DNA of 64,000 bases from positions 372,001 to 436,000 of the forward strand of contig JAMXBD010000236.1 of the NCBI GenBank assembly GCA_024138025.1, given 5' to 3'. The notes beneath the pieces were generated by a model that worked only from the letters and a program-made list of their open reading frames with translations, made no database searches and was not told the origin of the DNA. Below are positions 26,052 to 38,679 of this stretch, in pieces. The stretch's first letter is position 1. Each line of letters opens with the position of its first letter. Source of the DNA: Combretum micranthum (lineage: Eukaryota; Streptophyta; Magnoliopsida; Myrtales; Combretaceae). Position numbers and translations under genes: made by a program.

Positions 26052-26569
26052 TATTCAACGCAATGGAACTTAGACAAACAATAAAACATATAAAAATACC
26101 ACGATCTGTTGATTCTATGAATACCGAAAAACAATCTTCAATACGCTTATTGATTCTAAGAATACCTAGATGATATAAGCATCTAAAATTTGTTATTTGC
26201 AAATGAACTCAAATTTTAGGGAAATAGAGCAATAAAGTGGCTCTAAACAATATCATTGTGCAACTAAAATTGTTTAATTTTCCCTAAGACATATAATATA
26301 TAATAAAACTTAAATTTTCCAAAAAAGGAAACTTTTGAAAAATCCCTTAGGCTGAAATTAAATAAAAATCATATTAGTCATTAGTCGCAATTGGCACTTT
26401 GTGGAGATCAACAAGTATGCAAATTTAATACAACTCTTCATGAATTTACTCATCTAAACTCTTTTGTTGTGGAGATCGACACCTTATAGAAATTGATACA
26501 ATAATTGCCATTAGTTGTTTTCTATCCCATTTTCCCAAAAAACCACTCAACATCTCTTCCACAACATCA
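26052..26569 (-). repeat. Element E 3' LTR
   Basis: Roughly 75% identical by eye to the two halves of the other LTR. Both copies end ACATCA in plus orientation and diverge right after it, which fixes this edge. The left edge is less certain. Confidence 0.65.
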
Positions 26570-27000
26570 TTCTCTTCCTTAGGGTGGAAGAAACTTGCCT
26601 TTGAATTTTCACCTATTATGCAATAATCGCTTAGTGTTAACCACACATATACTCCATAAGACACCTTTCTTAGGTGTTAGAAGGGCTAGAATTGCATAAG
26701 GACCTGGGCTCTCCTAAACAAACCCCTCACCCATTAACTCATTAGCCTGCCTCTTCAATTCCTCATGCTCTCTAAGGCTCATTTTGTAGCGTGGCCTATT
26801 CGGAAGGGCTGCATTAGACTCAAGATCAATCTATTGCTAAATATCATGCAATGGTGGTAATCCATCTAGTAACTCATCAGGAAGCAAATCATAAAACTTT
26901 GCCACAACCTGGATTGCCTCTTCAGAATCGCTACCTCCTTAACCACCAAAGCAAAGACAACTTCTAAATTTTGTAGCTCTTTTTTGAATTTGGCCATTGA
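26570..27000 (-). pseudogene. Element E: protease-RT linker and RT N-terminus, then deletion
   Basis: Minus-strand reading gives LLPDELLDGLPPLHD, then a PNRPRYKMSLREHEELKRQ stretch and the ALLTPKKG...WSM start of reverse transcriptase. It then jumps without the catalytic core to a FHPKEEN-like tail and a purine tract (AAGGAAGAGAA) abutting the LTR. This marks an internal deletion of most of pol. Confidence 0.7.
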
Positions 27001-27079
27001 CAATATACTAATGCTACCACTCTATTCCATAGGTTTGGACTTAGTAGGGCCTTTATTAGGTATTAGTGCAATTTTCACC

Positions 27080-27420
27080 CCTTTGTACATGAAAATGTAA
27101 GTATTGGCCCTACCATCATGTGTATACCCCTATCAAACTATCAAAGTCCCCCCATCAGTAAATGGCAAGCATCTATTGCAATCACATCACAACAAACAGA
27201 ATGCTTATATCTAGATTCAAAGGAAAATGAAACTAGTGCTTGTTTTGAGATTGTTACGTCACCTTCCTTCTTCATCCATGCCAACTTGTAAGGCTTAGGG
27301 TGTTGCTTAAGTTGAAAGCCCAACTTCTATGTTGCTTTTGTTGACATGGTGTTTTCACAACTACTAGAATCTACCATAAATTGACACACCTTGCCTAGAA
27401 TGGTGCAAGTGGACTGAAAA
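27080..27420 (-). pseudogene. Element E: retroviral-type aspartic protease region
   Basis: The frame 27323-27141 reads LKQHPKPYKLAWMKKEGDVT followed by SKQALVSFSFE and CDVIAIDACHLLMGG. This is the usual downstream half of gypsy protease (HPxPYKLxWL...V..VxVxFxxG...CDVxPMxxxHLLLG). The upstream catalytic region is decayed but partly visible near 27330-27400. Confidence 0.65.
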
Positions 27421-27599
27421 ATGTTATTCTTCAACTAACCCTAGGAGTCATCAAAGACTTCCCAACAACCAAAGTCTCTTTTCTATCCCTAGTTACATAC
27501 TTTTGTTTGACATAACCATTCACTATCACCAATAGTCTCAAAAACTTTCTCCTCTTCATCTTCTTCATTCTCAGCAAAAAGTGCTTTTTTACCCTTTTT

Positions 27600-28300
27600 T
27601 TATATTAAAACTATTGCTTCCCTACCTTGTCGCATTTAAAACATTTAGTGCCACTAATGTTGGGCTTATTAAAGAGACTAGTGGTGCTGTTGCTTGTGAC
27701 TTCACTCCTTGCATGATTTACCCTAATACTACTATTGCTACTGCTACTATTCACATTACTCTCATATTGTCTCTACTGTTTCTTAACAATCAATTCTCTC
27801 TGGAGCATTGGTGACACACATATAAGTTCAAACATATTAACAGTATCTTGAATTTGTAACCACAATCCTATGATATATCGTAAACCAATTACTCCTTCGT
27901 CTTATGAATCTCATTCTTGGTTACCAATTGATAAAATTTAATAGTGTAATCATTTACCATCTTGCTGCCCTATTTCAAATTCTGTAGTTTTTGACACATT
28001 ATGTGCTTGAAATTGTAAGGTAAAAAGGTTGCTTGTAGGTGCTTCTTTAACCTTTCCTATGAGGTAATTTTTTTATTTCTCCAACCTACTTTTGGTTAAT
28101 TTCTTCTATAACCACCACGCCATGGCTCTACCACGCAATCTAGTTGTTACAAACTACATATGTTTATCCTCAGGGACCCCTTAAATTCCATGATCTCCTA
28201 TACTATCGTTAACTAATCCAAGAATTCCTCATCTATGTTTCCCGACTCTTACGATCCTCATCAACACGTGCCAGCTGCATCTATGTCGAAAATCCTCATG
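27600..28300 (-). pseudogene. Element E: gag with CCHC-knuckle remnant
   Basis: Minus-strand frames show the gag capsid order: FLDWL, EIMEFKG (28200-28160), then the KLKKHLQATFLPYNF and DYTIKFYQLV motifs, and near 27650-27625 a CFKCDK remnant of the zinc knuckle. Stops are frequent. In the family this region forms the virus-like particle. Confidence 0.65.
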
Positions 28301-29007
28301 GCATTCTTCTTCCATGTTAAAAGTAGAATCGTTATTGATGCAATAGAAGATATGGCAATTGATGCAATGGATGAAGAGGAGGAAGCCTATACCGCCAGCC
28401 TTAGAACTGGCCTTCATTGCTCAATTTATTTTTTTGATCTTTACAATTGTGTAAATTTTAGTAAACTTATAGATTTGTCTTTTTTCTACGTTTCCTAAAT
28501 AAATGTATGCCTTAGGGCAAAGAAGACCATAAGTTATCATGTTTTTTTAGTAAATTTTAGAACTGTCTTGCTCGTTATCCCAAATCTCGAATTCTTATGT
28601 AGGATTTCAATTTTTGTTGCCAGGTACCTAGGTATTCTTAAAATCAATAGGTATTTGAAGATCACAAGCCAATAATCGTGTGTGATTTAACGGTCTTTTG
28701 ATAATCAAGGATCGCTTTCTTGGTATTCTTAGAATCAACAAATTATGATTATATTATCCTTTTGTGTATCCACTGCGTTAGTCATCTACCTCATCAGAAG
28801 TAGGCATAGGATTAAGAATCCTTCAATGGCCATGATTTGGATTCCTATTTTGATTGTCAAGAATTTGCTTATCCTCACCACTACATCTATTTGCTCATCA
28901 GTCATCTACCTTATCTTATGATCCAGATCATAGTCATAAATCTCCTTAACCAAATGTCATTGACTATTTAGCCTTCATGGTGCCATGATGTCTCAAGACA
29001 AGCATCG

Positions 29008-29021
29008 ATTCTGATACCAAC
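29008..29021 (-). other. Element E primer-binding site
   Basis: The minus strand reads TTGGTATCAGAATC directly after the LTR end. This matches the initiator-Met tRNA primer site of plant LTR elements (TGGTATCAGAGC) with few changes. Confidence 0.7.
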
Positions 29022-30898
29022 TGACACAGCTGAACTACACGAAAGGAAAAGATAAAAACATCACGATCCATTAATTCTACAAATGCTAGAAAACGATCTT
29101 CTAAGCCTATTGATTTAAGAATATCCAAACAATATACATAAAAAATTCGAAATTATCAAGTTAATCAAAACTTTGGGGAAAAAGAGCAGTAAAATGGCTT
29201 TGAATAATATTATTGAATAACTAAAACCGTTTAATTTGCCTTAAGGTTTACAGTATTGTAAAGTTCTCTTAATTAAGTTTAGATGATAACAAAAATGTTA
29301 AAGTGATATCAAATAGTTTTACTAAATATGCATAATTTGTGGTGAATAACCTTAATCAAGTATATTTAAAAGAACTAAAAAAATAAAATGATAAGAAGTT
29401 TTGTTAAAAGGTCTGATAGAAGATTGGTAAGAAGGTTTAACAGAAACACTGAAAGTATAGAGCTAATACAGAACAAATTTACCAGGAGTTATTTTCGAAA
29501 TATAAGTTGGATATTCTTTTGAATACCTAACTCCACTTGTTATATGTATTTAGGTAATGCATCTATTGCATTCTACTATGCTGGAATAAATCCACGAGGA
29601 CTTTATGAGTTGTATATTTATACAATTTCACAAATTTAAGACTTTTAGAAATTTAGATTTATATTCAAGATGATGACATGCATAAGGAGAGCTTCAATAA
29701 TCATAGTTAGAGACATCCAGTTCGTTGTTTGTTTTTATAGAAAATATGATCAGTTAGAGATAAAGATATAGATATAGATAAAGATGATTCCATATCATAG
29801 TAGAGTATATCTTATTGAGATTATTTAATATTCAAAACTATTAAATTTATCCAAGAGATGGTGCCGTTCATATCACGATTTTAGAAGATTTTTTTAGTGG
29901 CTATGTTTAGTATATCAAAAGGGATAAAGATTGATACAAATTAGCTCCAACATTAAAATTCAAATCTCGCAAAATGAGGAGATATTTTCTTTATTTCAAG
30001 CTAAGAAGATATCATAAACAAAATCAGGTAGATGTGAAGAATATCCATCAAGATCATTCTATTCAAAGCCTAGCCATCACTCTAAAGCATATGAAAAGAT
30101 ATAGCAGTTTAAAATTCAAAACATCACCTACACAAAAAATTATCAAGCTAGTTTTTACTTACTATTATTTGGTTAGAAGTACTATTAGAAGCATCCAGCA
30201 CTAAAACTTTTCTATCCAAACTCTTTCTATACCTAAACTTAAATTTGAGATTATGACTCACTTTAAAGAATTTCCTACTTTATTTTAAGAGTTAGGTTAT
30301 GTGATATTGAGAGGATTACATCTTTATGTTATAGTTCTGTGTTTAGTTGAGCGAGTGAGGGTAGTAAAACATTGCAAGATTGATTAGTGGCTATAATCTC
30401 TCATTTTTTATAATTTGATTAGTGGAATCGATGTGGTATATTGAGTCCCCAGCAGTGGAGTTGAAAGAGAAGATTGGCTCACAGGAAACAACTTCTATAA
30501 ATCTTATACCTCATTTACTTTACACACTTTATTTTGTTTATTGCTTAATTTGTTAAATTAGTGTTATCATATCATCATTCTAGGTAAACTTTAGGGAAAT
30601 TTGGTTTAAAAATTCATTTTTAATAACTTTGAAAATTTTTTAAATAGAAATCAACTTAAAATTTTCTAAAAAAGAAAACTTCTTAAAAATCTCTTAAACA
30701 GAAAATAAACAAAAAATGCTATTAGTCATTAGTCACAATCAACACTCTATGGAGATTGACACATGGAATTTCAACATAACTCTCCAAGACTTCATTAATC
30801 CAAACTCTTTTACTATGGAGATCGATATAAAAATTGTGACTTGTAATTTTCTATCCCATTTTCCTAAAAAATCATTCGTCATCTCTTCTGCTACATCA
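29022..30898 (-). repeat. Element E 5' LTR, split by an insertion
   Basis: The segments 29022-29256 and about 30651-30898 together align with the 518-bp LTR at 26052-26569. The ~1.4 kb between them is the SIRE-like insertion. The outer edge ACATCA is shared with the other LTR. Confidence 0.65.
29257..30650 (+). repeat. SIRE/Maximus-like Ty1/copia solo LTR
   Basis: It begins TGTAAAGTTCTCTTAATT, with ATGATAACAAA soon after, as at the start of SIRE-type LTRs. Near the end it has the phrase around CCAGCAGTGGAGTTG (30450). No coding was seen between the edges, and the right edge is set only by return of the host LTR sequence. Related to 36770-38505. Confidence 0.5.
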
Positions 30899-30929
30899 AT
30901 ATGTAGAGCAAAAAACCTCTTTTAATATT

Positions 30930-31289
30930 ATTGTTCCATCTTTTGCTTTTAATGCTGAATTAAAATAGTTATATTGGACTCATGATGATTGGAAAGCATT
31001 ATATTTTAACTATCTTGCTTGCTAACAATTAAAGTGGCTTCATTAAGAAAAGGATGGCTCATTGTATTTTTGCAGTTGCACTTTCATTTCTTTAGATACC
31101 TCTCTTGTACCTGCAATTATTAATGAATTTCATGGATCTCTTATAAGGGCTCATGTAAACAATTTGAAGATATTTAAGAGTTGTGTGCTTATATGGAGCA
31201 ATTTGTGAATAATTTTCATGTGTGTCAACCAACTAAATATTTGACCACAAGTCTAGTAAACTTTCTTCAACCTTTAAATATTCCACAGA
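30930..31289 (+). pseudogene. Element D: integrase N-terminal (zinc-binding) region
   Basis: Resumes D after element E: a KDGSLYF-like start, LVPAIINEFHGS (canonical KILxEFHDT), then VNNFHVCQPTKY (canonical FVxxCxxCQxxK) and LVNFLQPLNIP (canonical GLLQPLPIP). The HHCC residues are only partly kept. Interrupted at 31290 by a MITE. Confidence 0.75.
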
Positions 31290-31594
31290 GGCTTAAGGTC
31301 ACAAATGGTTCTTGAACTTTGAAAAAATATGTAATTAGGTATTTGAATTTTGAAATTGATGAATTTAATACGTAAAATTTGAAATTGATTGATCTAGTAA
31401 CCAAAAGAACCTTTTATGTAACCTAATAGTATGTTTGTCAAGTTCTTTTAGGTACTATATTGGTCAATTTCAAAGTTTCTCAAGTACTAAGTTGATCAAT
31501 TTCAAAGTTCAGATACTGAATTGATCATTTTTGAAGTTTAGACATCTAATTGCACATTTTATCAAAGTTCAAGTACCATTTGTTACTTTATCTC
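31290..31594. mobile_element. MULE-type MITE, family 1, inside the integrase of D
   Basis: A 305-bp element with ~45-bp inverted arms (GGCTTAAGGTCACAAATGG against GAGATAAAGTAACAAATGG). The 9-bp flanks TTCCACAGA (31281-31289) and TTCTATAAA (31595-31603) differ only by transitions. Removing the element and one flank restores the integrase frame. Confidence 0.75.
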
Positions 31595-31603
31595 TTCTAT
31601 AAA

Positions 31604-32694
31604 ATGTTTTTAAGGTATCTATGGACTTTGTTATTAGAAAACCATGTGTCAAAGGGAACTTTTTCGCTTTGGTAGTGGTAGATAAACTCATAAAACACTC
31701 CTATTTTGGTTTGTTACAAGCTTCTTATATAGCTGCAAAGGTAATTGTTTTGTTTTTGCACACAATTGTAAAATTACATGGAATTCTAAAAACTATTGCA
31801 TTAGATAAGGATAGAGTTTCTGCGAGTGAATTCTAGAAAGAATTATTTCATTTGAGTAGGAGTAGTTGCAGATGACTACATCTTATCATCCTCAAACAAA
31901 TAGATAATCCGAAGTCCTTAATAGATGCTTGGAACATAACTTAAGACCTTATGCCATGGATCATCTAGAATAATGACCTTAGTTTTACCTTAGATATAAT
32001 TGTTTTTTTTTTTAACACTAATCATCCCATTGGTGCGACGATGACGCCTTTTGAAGCTTTACATGGAAGGGAACCTCCCAAAAATTTAAGTTATATTGAA
32101 GGGATAAGTTGATTTAAGGTAGTTGATCAAGTTGTGTACTAGAGATTTATTTATAAAGGAACTTAAACTTAATTTATCTCAAGCTCAGTTGCAAATGAAG
32201 AATTTTGCATATTAGCCTCGTGCTAAGAAATCTTTAAGCATAAGTGAATATGATGAATATGCTTTTATTCAATTACAACCATATAAACAAGAGTTATTAA
32301 CTCAAAGATCATCAATGAAACTTGCTAAAATATATTATGGACCATTTTAGGAGGTTAACAAAATTAGACAAGTAGCTTATAAGCTGGAGTTACGTCAGGG
32401 ATGTCGCATACATCTTACTTTTCATATGTCAATATTGAAGAAAGTTAAAGTCACTTTCTCATAAAAAGGTGGTTTTGCAATCAAATTCTTTTTAAAATCA
32501 TCCTTTGGTACAATCCTTAGCTATTATAAATAGAAACCAAATTTTAAAATAGGGACAGTTAGTATCTCAAGTTTTGGTTCAATAGAAATCATTATTACTT
32601 TAAGAAGCTACTTGCATTGATTTGGATGTTTATGAAACGATTATCTTGCTTTTCACCCTGAGGACTAGGTGATTTCTCAAACTAAAGGGAAAAA
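31604..32694 (+). pseudogene. Element D: integrase core and chromodomain-like C-terminus
   Basis: The frame 31621-31836 gives VSMDFVIRKPCVKGNFFALV and VVVDKLIKHSYF (canonical ISMDFIxGLP...VVVDRLTKYAHF, first catalytic Asp), KLHGILKTIALDKDR (second catalytic Asp region) and, after a stop, YHPQT-like and CLE-like motifs. At 32040-32470 follow MTPFEALHGREPP, a LNLSQAQLQ-like stretch, QLQPY and VSMLKK-like phrases. The tail (about 32560-32690) is a decayed chromodomain. Multiple stops. Confidence 0.8.
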
Positions 32695-33100
32695 TGTTAG
32701 GAATAATTAGAGTAGTGAGAATACTTTATATAGATAGAGGAGAACATCAAATACCTTGGCATTTGAAGGATTATGTTTTACAATGATTCTATATTTAAGC
32801 ATATATTGTAGTTCAAGTGGATTATATTTAGTTTAGAATAACAAATTTTTGTTAACGATAGACATAATAATAAAATTGAACTAACATTTCAAGAACAAAT
32901 TAGATAAGGAGATGGTTAAAGAAGAGAAGGCATTGTACCCAAATTTATCAAATCTTTCTCTCTCTCTATCTTTTGTTCTTGGAACTAGATGGAGCTAAAA
33001 TCTAGTGACTCAATTTTCCTTGACTTTGTTACCTTGTAAAAACAAACATCAATAAACCTTAGATTAGTATTGTGAACAAAATTACCAGATATTGCTATCA
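32683..33100 (+). repeat. Element D polypurine tract and 3' LTR
   Basis: A purine tract (AAAGGGAAAA, to 32694) precedes TGTTAGGAATAATTAG, a typical gypsy LTR start, with a TATA box (TTTATATAG, about 32724). The right end is uncertain; candidates are GTGAACA near 33078 or CTATCA near 33100. No matching 5' LTR was identified to the left. Confidence 0.55.
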
Positions 33101-34081
33101 ATAAAGGAATCAAGAAGAGTAGATTATTGATCTATAATTTCTTTTGGAAGACTTCATCAATTTTAGATGACAAATTGAAATCTCAATTGTGAAGATACAA
33201 GGATATAAAGGAAATAGAAGAGGGAGAAAAAGGTACTAGCATATATGAGAAGCCACGGTACATAAGGAGCGAATGAATTGCTTTGTAAGTTTGTGAATGC
33301 AATGTGAATTTTACCAATATCATGTATTTGTCTGTCATTTTCAAACGTTAGATTTAATAATAGAAGTGAGCCGATTATTTTTATCATTGAACTTGTATTA
33401 GAATTTTTATTGGTTAAGTTTTGGATTTATATGTGTGTGTATATATACAGATGGCCAATATATATGCACATAGTTGTTAAAATTGTAATTTTACTATTTA
33501 TTCGAGCCTGTAGAATCAGTAAAATTATATAGAATCATGCAAAACCTATAAAATCCTAAACATAGAAAATCGTACATCTAAATTTATAATTCTACCTTAA
33601 GTTTGTGCCATAATAATTTTTCATTTATTTTAATTAAGAAAAAATATATAAAATTATAAATCATAGAATCATATATTTGACTCGCGATTTTGACAACCAT
33701 GCATATGTATATATATATGGAGAGAGAAAACCATTTAATATTAGTATTATATACATACACACACATATATTATGTTTTCATAAGATGAATTTGCTAAACT
33801 TATTATGTGTGTAAATTTATAGATAAGATATATCATATGAAAGTATTATATATGTGTATATATATAATCACAAAAACTATAGTTTTCTAATTATGAAGAC
33901 CCTAAAAATAAATGTGTCTCATTATTAACATGTTAATTACACAGTCTTACTAGAATACATGGTAGAATAACAACAACAACAATAATAGTCTTTGTTTTCA
34001 AGGAACATGGTATACTCTTTATCAAACTCAAATTAGTAATACTATAATTTTATATATTTATGTTTTTGTGAATTTAATAAT
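33101..34081. other. Non-coding interval with TA-rich patches
   Basis: Short TA/CA microsatellites near 33425-33450, 33705-33770 and 33850-33870. The frames at 33163-33387 and 33584-33766 are low-complexity. Confidence 0.4.
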
Positions 34082-34353
34082 GGGTTAATGTTATGGTACC
34101 TGAATTTTTACAAAATATGCAAATAGGTACTTAAACTTTAAAATTGATTAATTTAGTATCTCAAAGAACTTTTCATGCACGCTAATAGTACCTCAATTAA
34201 GTTCTTTTATGTATTAAATTGATCAAATTCAATGTTTTTCAAGTATTAAATTAATCAATTTCAAAGTTTATATACTAAATTAATCAATTTTAAAATCTAT
34301 GTATCTAATTACATATTTTGCAAAAGTTGAGGTCCCATTCGTGACATCATCCC
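34082..34353. mobile_element. MULE-type MITE, family 1, copy 3
   Basis: A 272-bp element with ~40-bp inverted arms (GGGTTAATGTTATGGTACC against GGGATGATGTCACGAATGG). It has perfect 9-bp duplications TTTAATAAT at 34073-34081 and 34354-34362, the length typical of Mutator-like elements. Confidence 0.8.
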
Positions 34354-35258
34354 TTTAATAATTATTCATTTAGATGTAAAAATATTGTTTGCCTTTTTGC
34401 TAGTGTTTTTCAAAAGTCAGCCTCCGAGAAAATTGACATTGCTCCAAAATTTATAATCATTAAAATAAAAAAATCCAAATACCAAAAAGACAGTACTTTA
34501 CATCTTTAATTCTAGGGTAAAATTGTTCATCTTCTAAGAGTAAACCACAAGTTTGAATAACAAAATAAGTTGAATTGATAAGAGCCAACAATTTTAATAT
34601 GTACAATTACTATTAAAGAACTATTGAAAATAAATTAAAGTAGTACTACACAATTATTAAATATACGTGACCAATATGATATATTTGACAATTATTTATG
34701 TTGAAGATTTTCATAACAATCTTGCTTAATGAATTTGAAATTTTCAAATCATTACTAACATTGAAAAAAAAAGGGAAAAAATCATGTTTAAGATTTCAAA
34801 TTAAATTCTTTTCTCAATAAATAAACAAGTGATCAATGTCTATGACAATTAAATCTATTTTGTGGTACTTATAAATGGTTGATTCCTACTAATAGATGCA
34901 TGAATTCTTTTCCATACGGATATCAAACCAATGGGTTTATTTTGAATATATCACATGCATGTAAAATGCATCCACACATCACACTAGAAAGATAGATTAG
35001 CTTGAAACAAAGATTAACGTAGAATTCTACGATTTTTGAAAAAGGTTAGGGGGTAACTTTACATGTGTGATAATCTTTTTAAAAAATTGATAAAGAGTGT
35101 TTATTGCATTTCATTAGAGTTATGTATATATATTAATTGAATTTTGTTATCGATTTATATAAAATAAAAATAATACTTGAAATCTATATAAGTTTTGTCT
35201 TCGGAAAAATAAATAAAAAATATATTTAATAGAAGTACAAAAGAAATTGTTACAAAAT
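34354..35258. other. Non-coding interval
   Basis: Nothing recognised. Confidence 0.4.
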
Positions 35259-35626
35259 GGGGTTATTATAAAAAATGATACCTGAGCCTTCATAAAACAT
35301 TCAATCAGGTACCTAATGTTTGATTTTGAATAATTTAATATCTGAACTTTCGCAAAATGTTCAATAAGATATATGAAGTTTGATTTTAACATTTTTTGTA
35401 CCTAAAGAGAGTTGTCATGTACGTTTTTGGTACCTGATTTAATTTGCTTCAAGTAGGAAAAATGCATGCAAAAACTTATTTCAAGTATCAAAATTGTCAA
35501 AACCAAACTTCATGTAAGAAGAATGTACATGAAAACTAACTTTAGGTACCAAATTATTTAAAATCAAACTTCAGGTATTTGATTGAACTTTTGATGAAAA
35601 TTTAAGTACTATTTTTGACATTATCC
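35259..35626. mobile_element. MULE-type MITE, family 1, copy 4
   Basis: A 368-bp element, with internal inverted GGTACCTGAGC/AAACTTCAGGTA-type repeats. Flanking 9-mers TTACAAAAT (35250-35258) and ATACAAAAT (35627-35635) match at 8 of 9. The frame at 35147-35392 overlaps the edge and is not a gene. Confidence 0.75.
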
Positions 35627-36769
35627 ATACAAAATAAGGTCACATAATTAGTGTTTTTTTTACTAGTACTTCATGTGATAAAATCTGAAATACCCCTTAT
35701 TTTCAAGAAGTTAAATTAAGAAAGTGATATAATATAATATGATATAATAATACGGGTAAATTTGAACCTTAAATTATATATGAGTAATAATTAATTCCAA
35801 GTTTGATAATTTAATTAATTAATTCAATGATGAATTATAAAGTATAGTTTAGTTTAGATAAATCATAAGAATTAATTAAATGGAACTAATAATGAAATAA
35901 ATTGAAAGTGCATATTCAATTAAATCCATCATCTTTCACAAGTTAACTTGATGGTACTATTGTATTTAATGATAAACTACACCTACAAAATATTTAAATA
36001 ATTAATCAAATGTCATAACCTCTAATAAATCCTTAGCACCTATCTAATTTACCTTTACTCCATGTTCTTTACTTTACAAAAATAACTTTTAATCAAAACC
36101 CACTAACTTTCCTATATTACTTAAGCCTAGATTTTCTTGCTTTTTTAAAAGCCCAATCTTCTTCAACAAAAAATAAAACAATAAATGGATAAGTTTGAAT
36201 TAAACATAAGAATAATTAAATGAATTAGGAATCTAAGTAAATAACCATAATATAAATAATAGGGATATTTAACTAGGAATATTATCGTCTTTACCTTTTC
36301 TAAATTTATATTATACAAACGTCCTAACCACACATATATGAGGCAAATTTTCTCTCTCTCATTCTTCATCCTCAATAAAAACTGAAATCCGTCCTCTCCC
36401 TCTCAAGCTTCTCTCATAAGTCATCCTCCATAAAACTTCTTCCACAAGAGATCTCTCTTGCCACCAATCTTCTACTATAATTTTTCTTTCTCTCACTACA
36501 ACTCAAATCTAAAACCTACCTCTCTAGGCTTCTACGATAATCCAACAACAAGACAAGGTAAGATCTATCTTCAATCTTCCATTCTCTAATTAACCTAAAC
36601 TTCAAATTAATAAGAAAAACAAGATTTATGGTCCGTTTACTTTGAGGTAATGGAGTGGAAATATAATAAATTTTTCTAGTAATCAATTTATTACCTTATT
36701 TACTTACATAAATGAACTGGATATATTTATTGTCGATAATCTTTTTATTCCAGGGAATTAAAAAAAAAC

Positions 36770-38505
36770 CTATTAGATTCTCTTAAAATAGGTTTTAATG
36801 ATAACAAAAGAGTAAAAATGATTATTAATGAGTTTATTAAGTGTGTATTATCAAGATTAAAGAGAAAGAAGAAAAATGATGAAGAGTATCAGAAATCCAG
36901 AATATTTTCCAGAAGGTTGCTTTAAGGATAAAGAGTTTTTTTAGAAATCTAGAACCTTTTACAGAACCTTTCACTGCACTTTTGATAGCAGTTCTATATC
37001 ACGTGATTTCACTGTTCATCTTCTCCAACTTGATACAAATCATTCCAGTTCAATACAAAATGAATCTTGAAGACCTAGCTTCGAGTAAATGAGTTTATTT
37101 GGGTAATATACTCGTTTGTTCCACTTAAGTTGGTTTAATCCAAGGGGATTTATAGTTTTTTTCAAAGTTTATCACTCATCAACGATTAATATCTTTATGA
37201 ACAGTACCATAACTTGTTTGGACAGATTCTACACGTTTTTCTTATTCAAGACAAGTGATTTATCAGTATCTATATGTCAAAGACATCTATTTTCATGTGA
37301 TTTTGCCTAAAAGATTAAAAAGAAGATAAAAATTATCTTGGATAGGATGAGGAAGAAGATCACGAAGAACAACAACAACAAATATCAATAAGATTTTTTA
37401 CAAAAATCAAGCAAGGCTTATCATCATCCTTCCGTTATAGAATTTGAATTTGAAAAAGGATAAGGCTCACAAGATTTTATCCGAGAAATACAAAGAAAAG
37501 CTTATCCACAACTTGCAAACAGTTTTGAAGATCACAACAGAATTTGAATTTGAAAAACAGATAAGGAAGAATAGATTTTAATCGAGATTATTGGGAAAGT
37601 TTATCCATGTTCTAATAGCTTTTTGAATGTTAGAGAAAGAGTATATTTAATAGAGAGGCTGATACACTTATGATGCTTTGAAAATAAAATAGAGAGACTT
37701 ACACCTGCTCTGAGAAGGAAGAAGGAACACAACTGATACTATTCACGTTGCAAACAAAAGCTTTCTCTTTCACCAAGAAAATACAGAACCTTATAGAGAA
37801 CCTCACGAAACTTTGTTATTTCTCCTTCTAGTTTTTGAAATTGATCTCTCTCTCTCTCTCTCCTCTGGAAGAAATACAACGCCAATAAACACTTTGCTAC
37901 AGAAAAAGAAAAGAGAGATAGAGAAGGAAGAAAAAGAACACTTACTTTACCAACCCATAAGGTTTCACAAAATCTTATGATCAAAGAAAAGAACACCTTC
38001 TTTATCATGAGAAGCAAATAGAAGCCGCTACTATTTGTAATCCTACATGAGCTAATTAGTCCAATTTTTATTCTTTATTGCAATTTTGATTTTATTATTT
38101 CCTTGCTGATAGAAAAAATGTGTTGTTGCCTTCTAGTTTGTTTGATTATAGGATTAGACTCTGTAGATCGATTGTAGCTAGAGAATAACTATGAGAATCG
38201 AGCAGAGAGGATACGATCTTGTAATTTGAAGTTATTGGATATAGTGGAACAAACCCGTAGGATAATGAGGTTCCTAGTTCGGAGCTGGAAGAGTGGACTA
38301 ACACACAAGGCGGAAAGTCTATAAATCACTACTTGATTTTCTATACTCTATCTTGTTAATTTTAGCAATTTTATGTTCATGTTTGCTTAATTGCATATCT
38401 AGTTCTCATTTTTAAAATCGAAGGGGATCGTTTTTAAAGGCTAAAATTTTTATTAATAATCAATTCAACCCCTCTTCTTGATTATTATTTGGGACCAATA
38501 CAACC
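36770..38505 (+). repeat. SIRE/Maximus-like Ty1/copia solo LTR
   Basis: Hallmarks of this LTR class: a TATTAGATTCTC start followed by AATGATAACAAAAG, and near the end ATTCAACCCCTCTTCTTG. A middle region with AACAAACCCGTAGG-like and ACTAACACACAAGGCGG-like phrases resembles that of SIRE LTRs. The flanks AAACC and CAACC are similar but the exact edges are unsure. Frames at 37116-37310 and 37739-38017 fall inside and show no protein signal. Confidence 0.55.
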
Positions 38506-38679
38506 TACCACTCTATTCCCTCTCTAATGGAAATCAAAATTCAAAAGATTTTAGTATTTTACCCCTAGTAAATTTTTTAATTAACAAATATACCATAACA
38601 GTACACAAAACTCTCCTTTTGGATATAATTGTGTCATTATTTATTTATTTTACTGTTAAAATTTAGCGAATCATCTATA

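Larger units (their letters stand above)
26052..30898 (-). mobile_element. Element E: pol-deleted Ty3/gypsy element nested in D
   Basis: A minus-strand element with LTRs at 26052-26569 and 29022-30898 (the second split by a SIRE-like LTR), a primer-binding site next to the right LTR, then gag, protease and only the N-terminal edge of RT. RT core, RNase H and integrase are missing, while a purine-rich tract still precedes the 3' LTR. Flanking 5-mers GAATG and ATATG agree at 3 of 5. On both sides the plus-strand pol of D can be read (RNase H end, integrase start). It is non-autonomous and decayed. Confidence 0.7.

Noticed and set aside
28229..28498. Overlapping 62- and 87-codon frames on opposite strands
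   Set aside because: Both overlap the broken gag of element E. The minus-strand frame may be part of the gag N-terminus and the other is its shadow.
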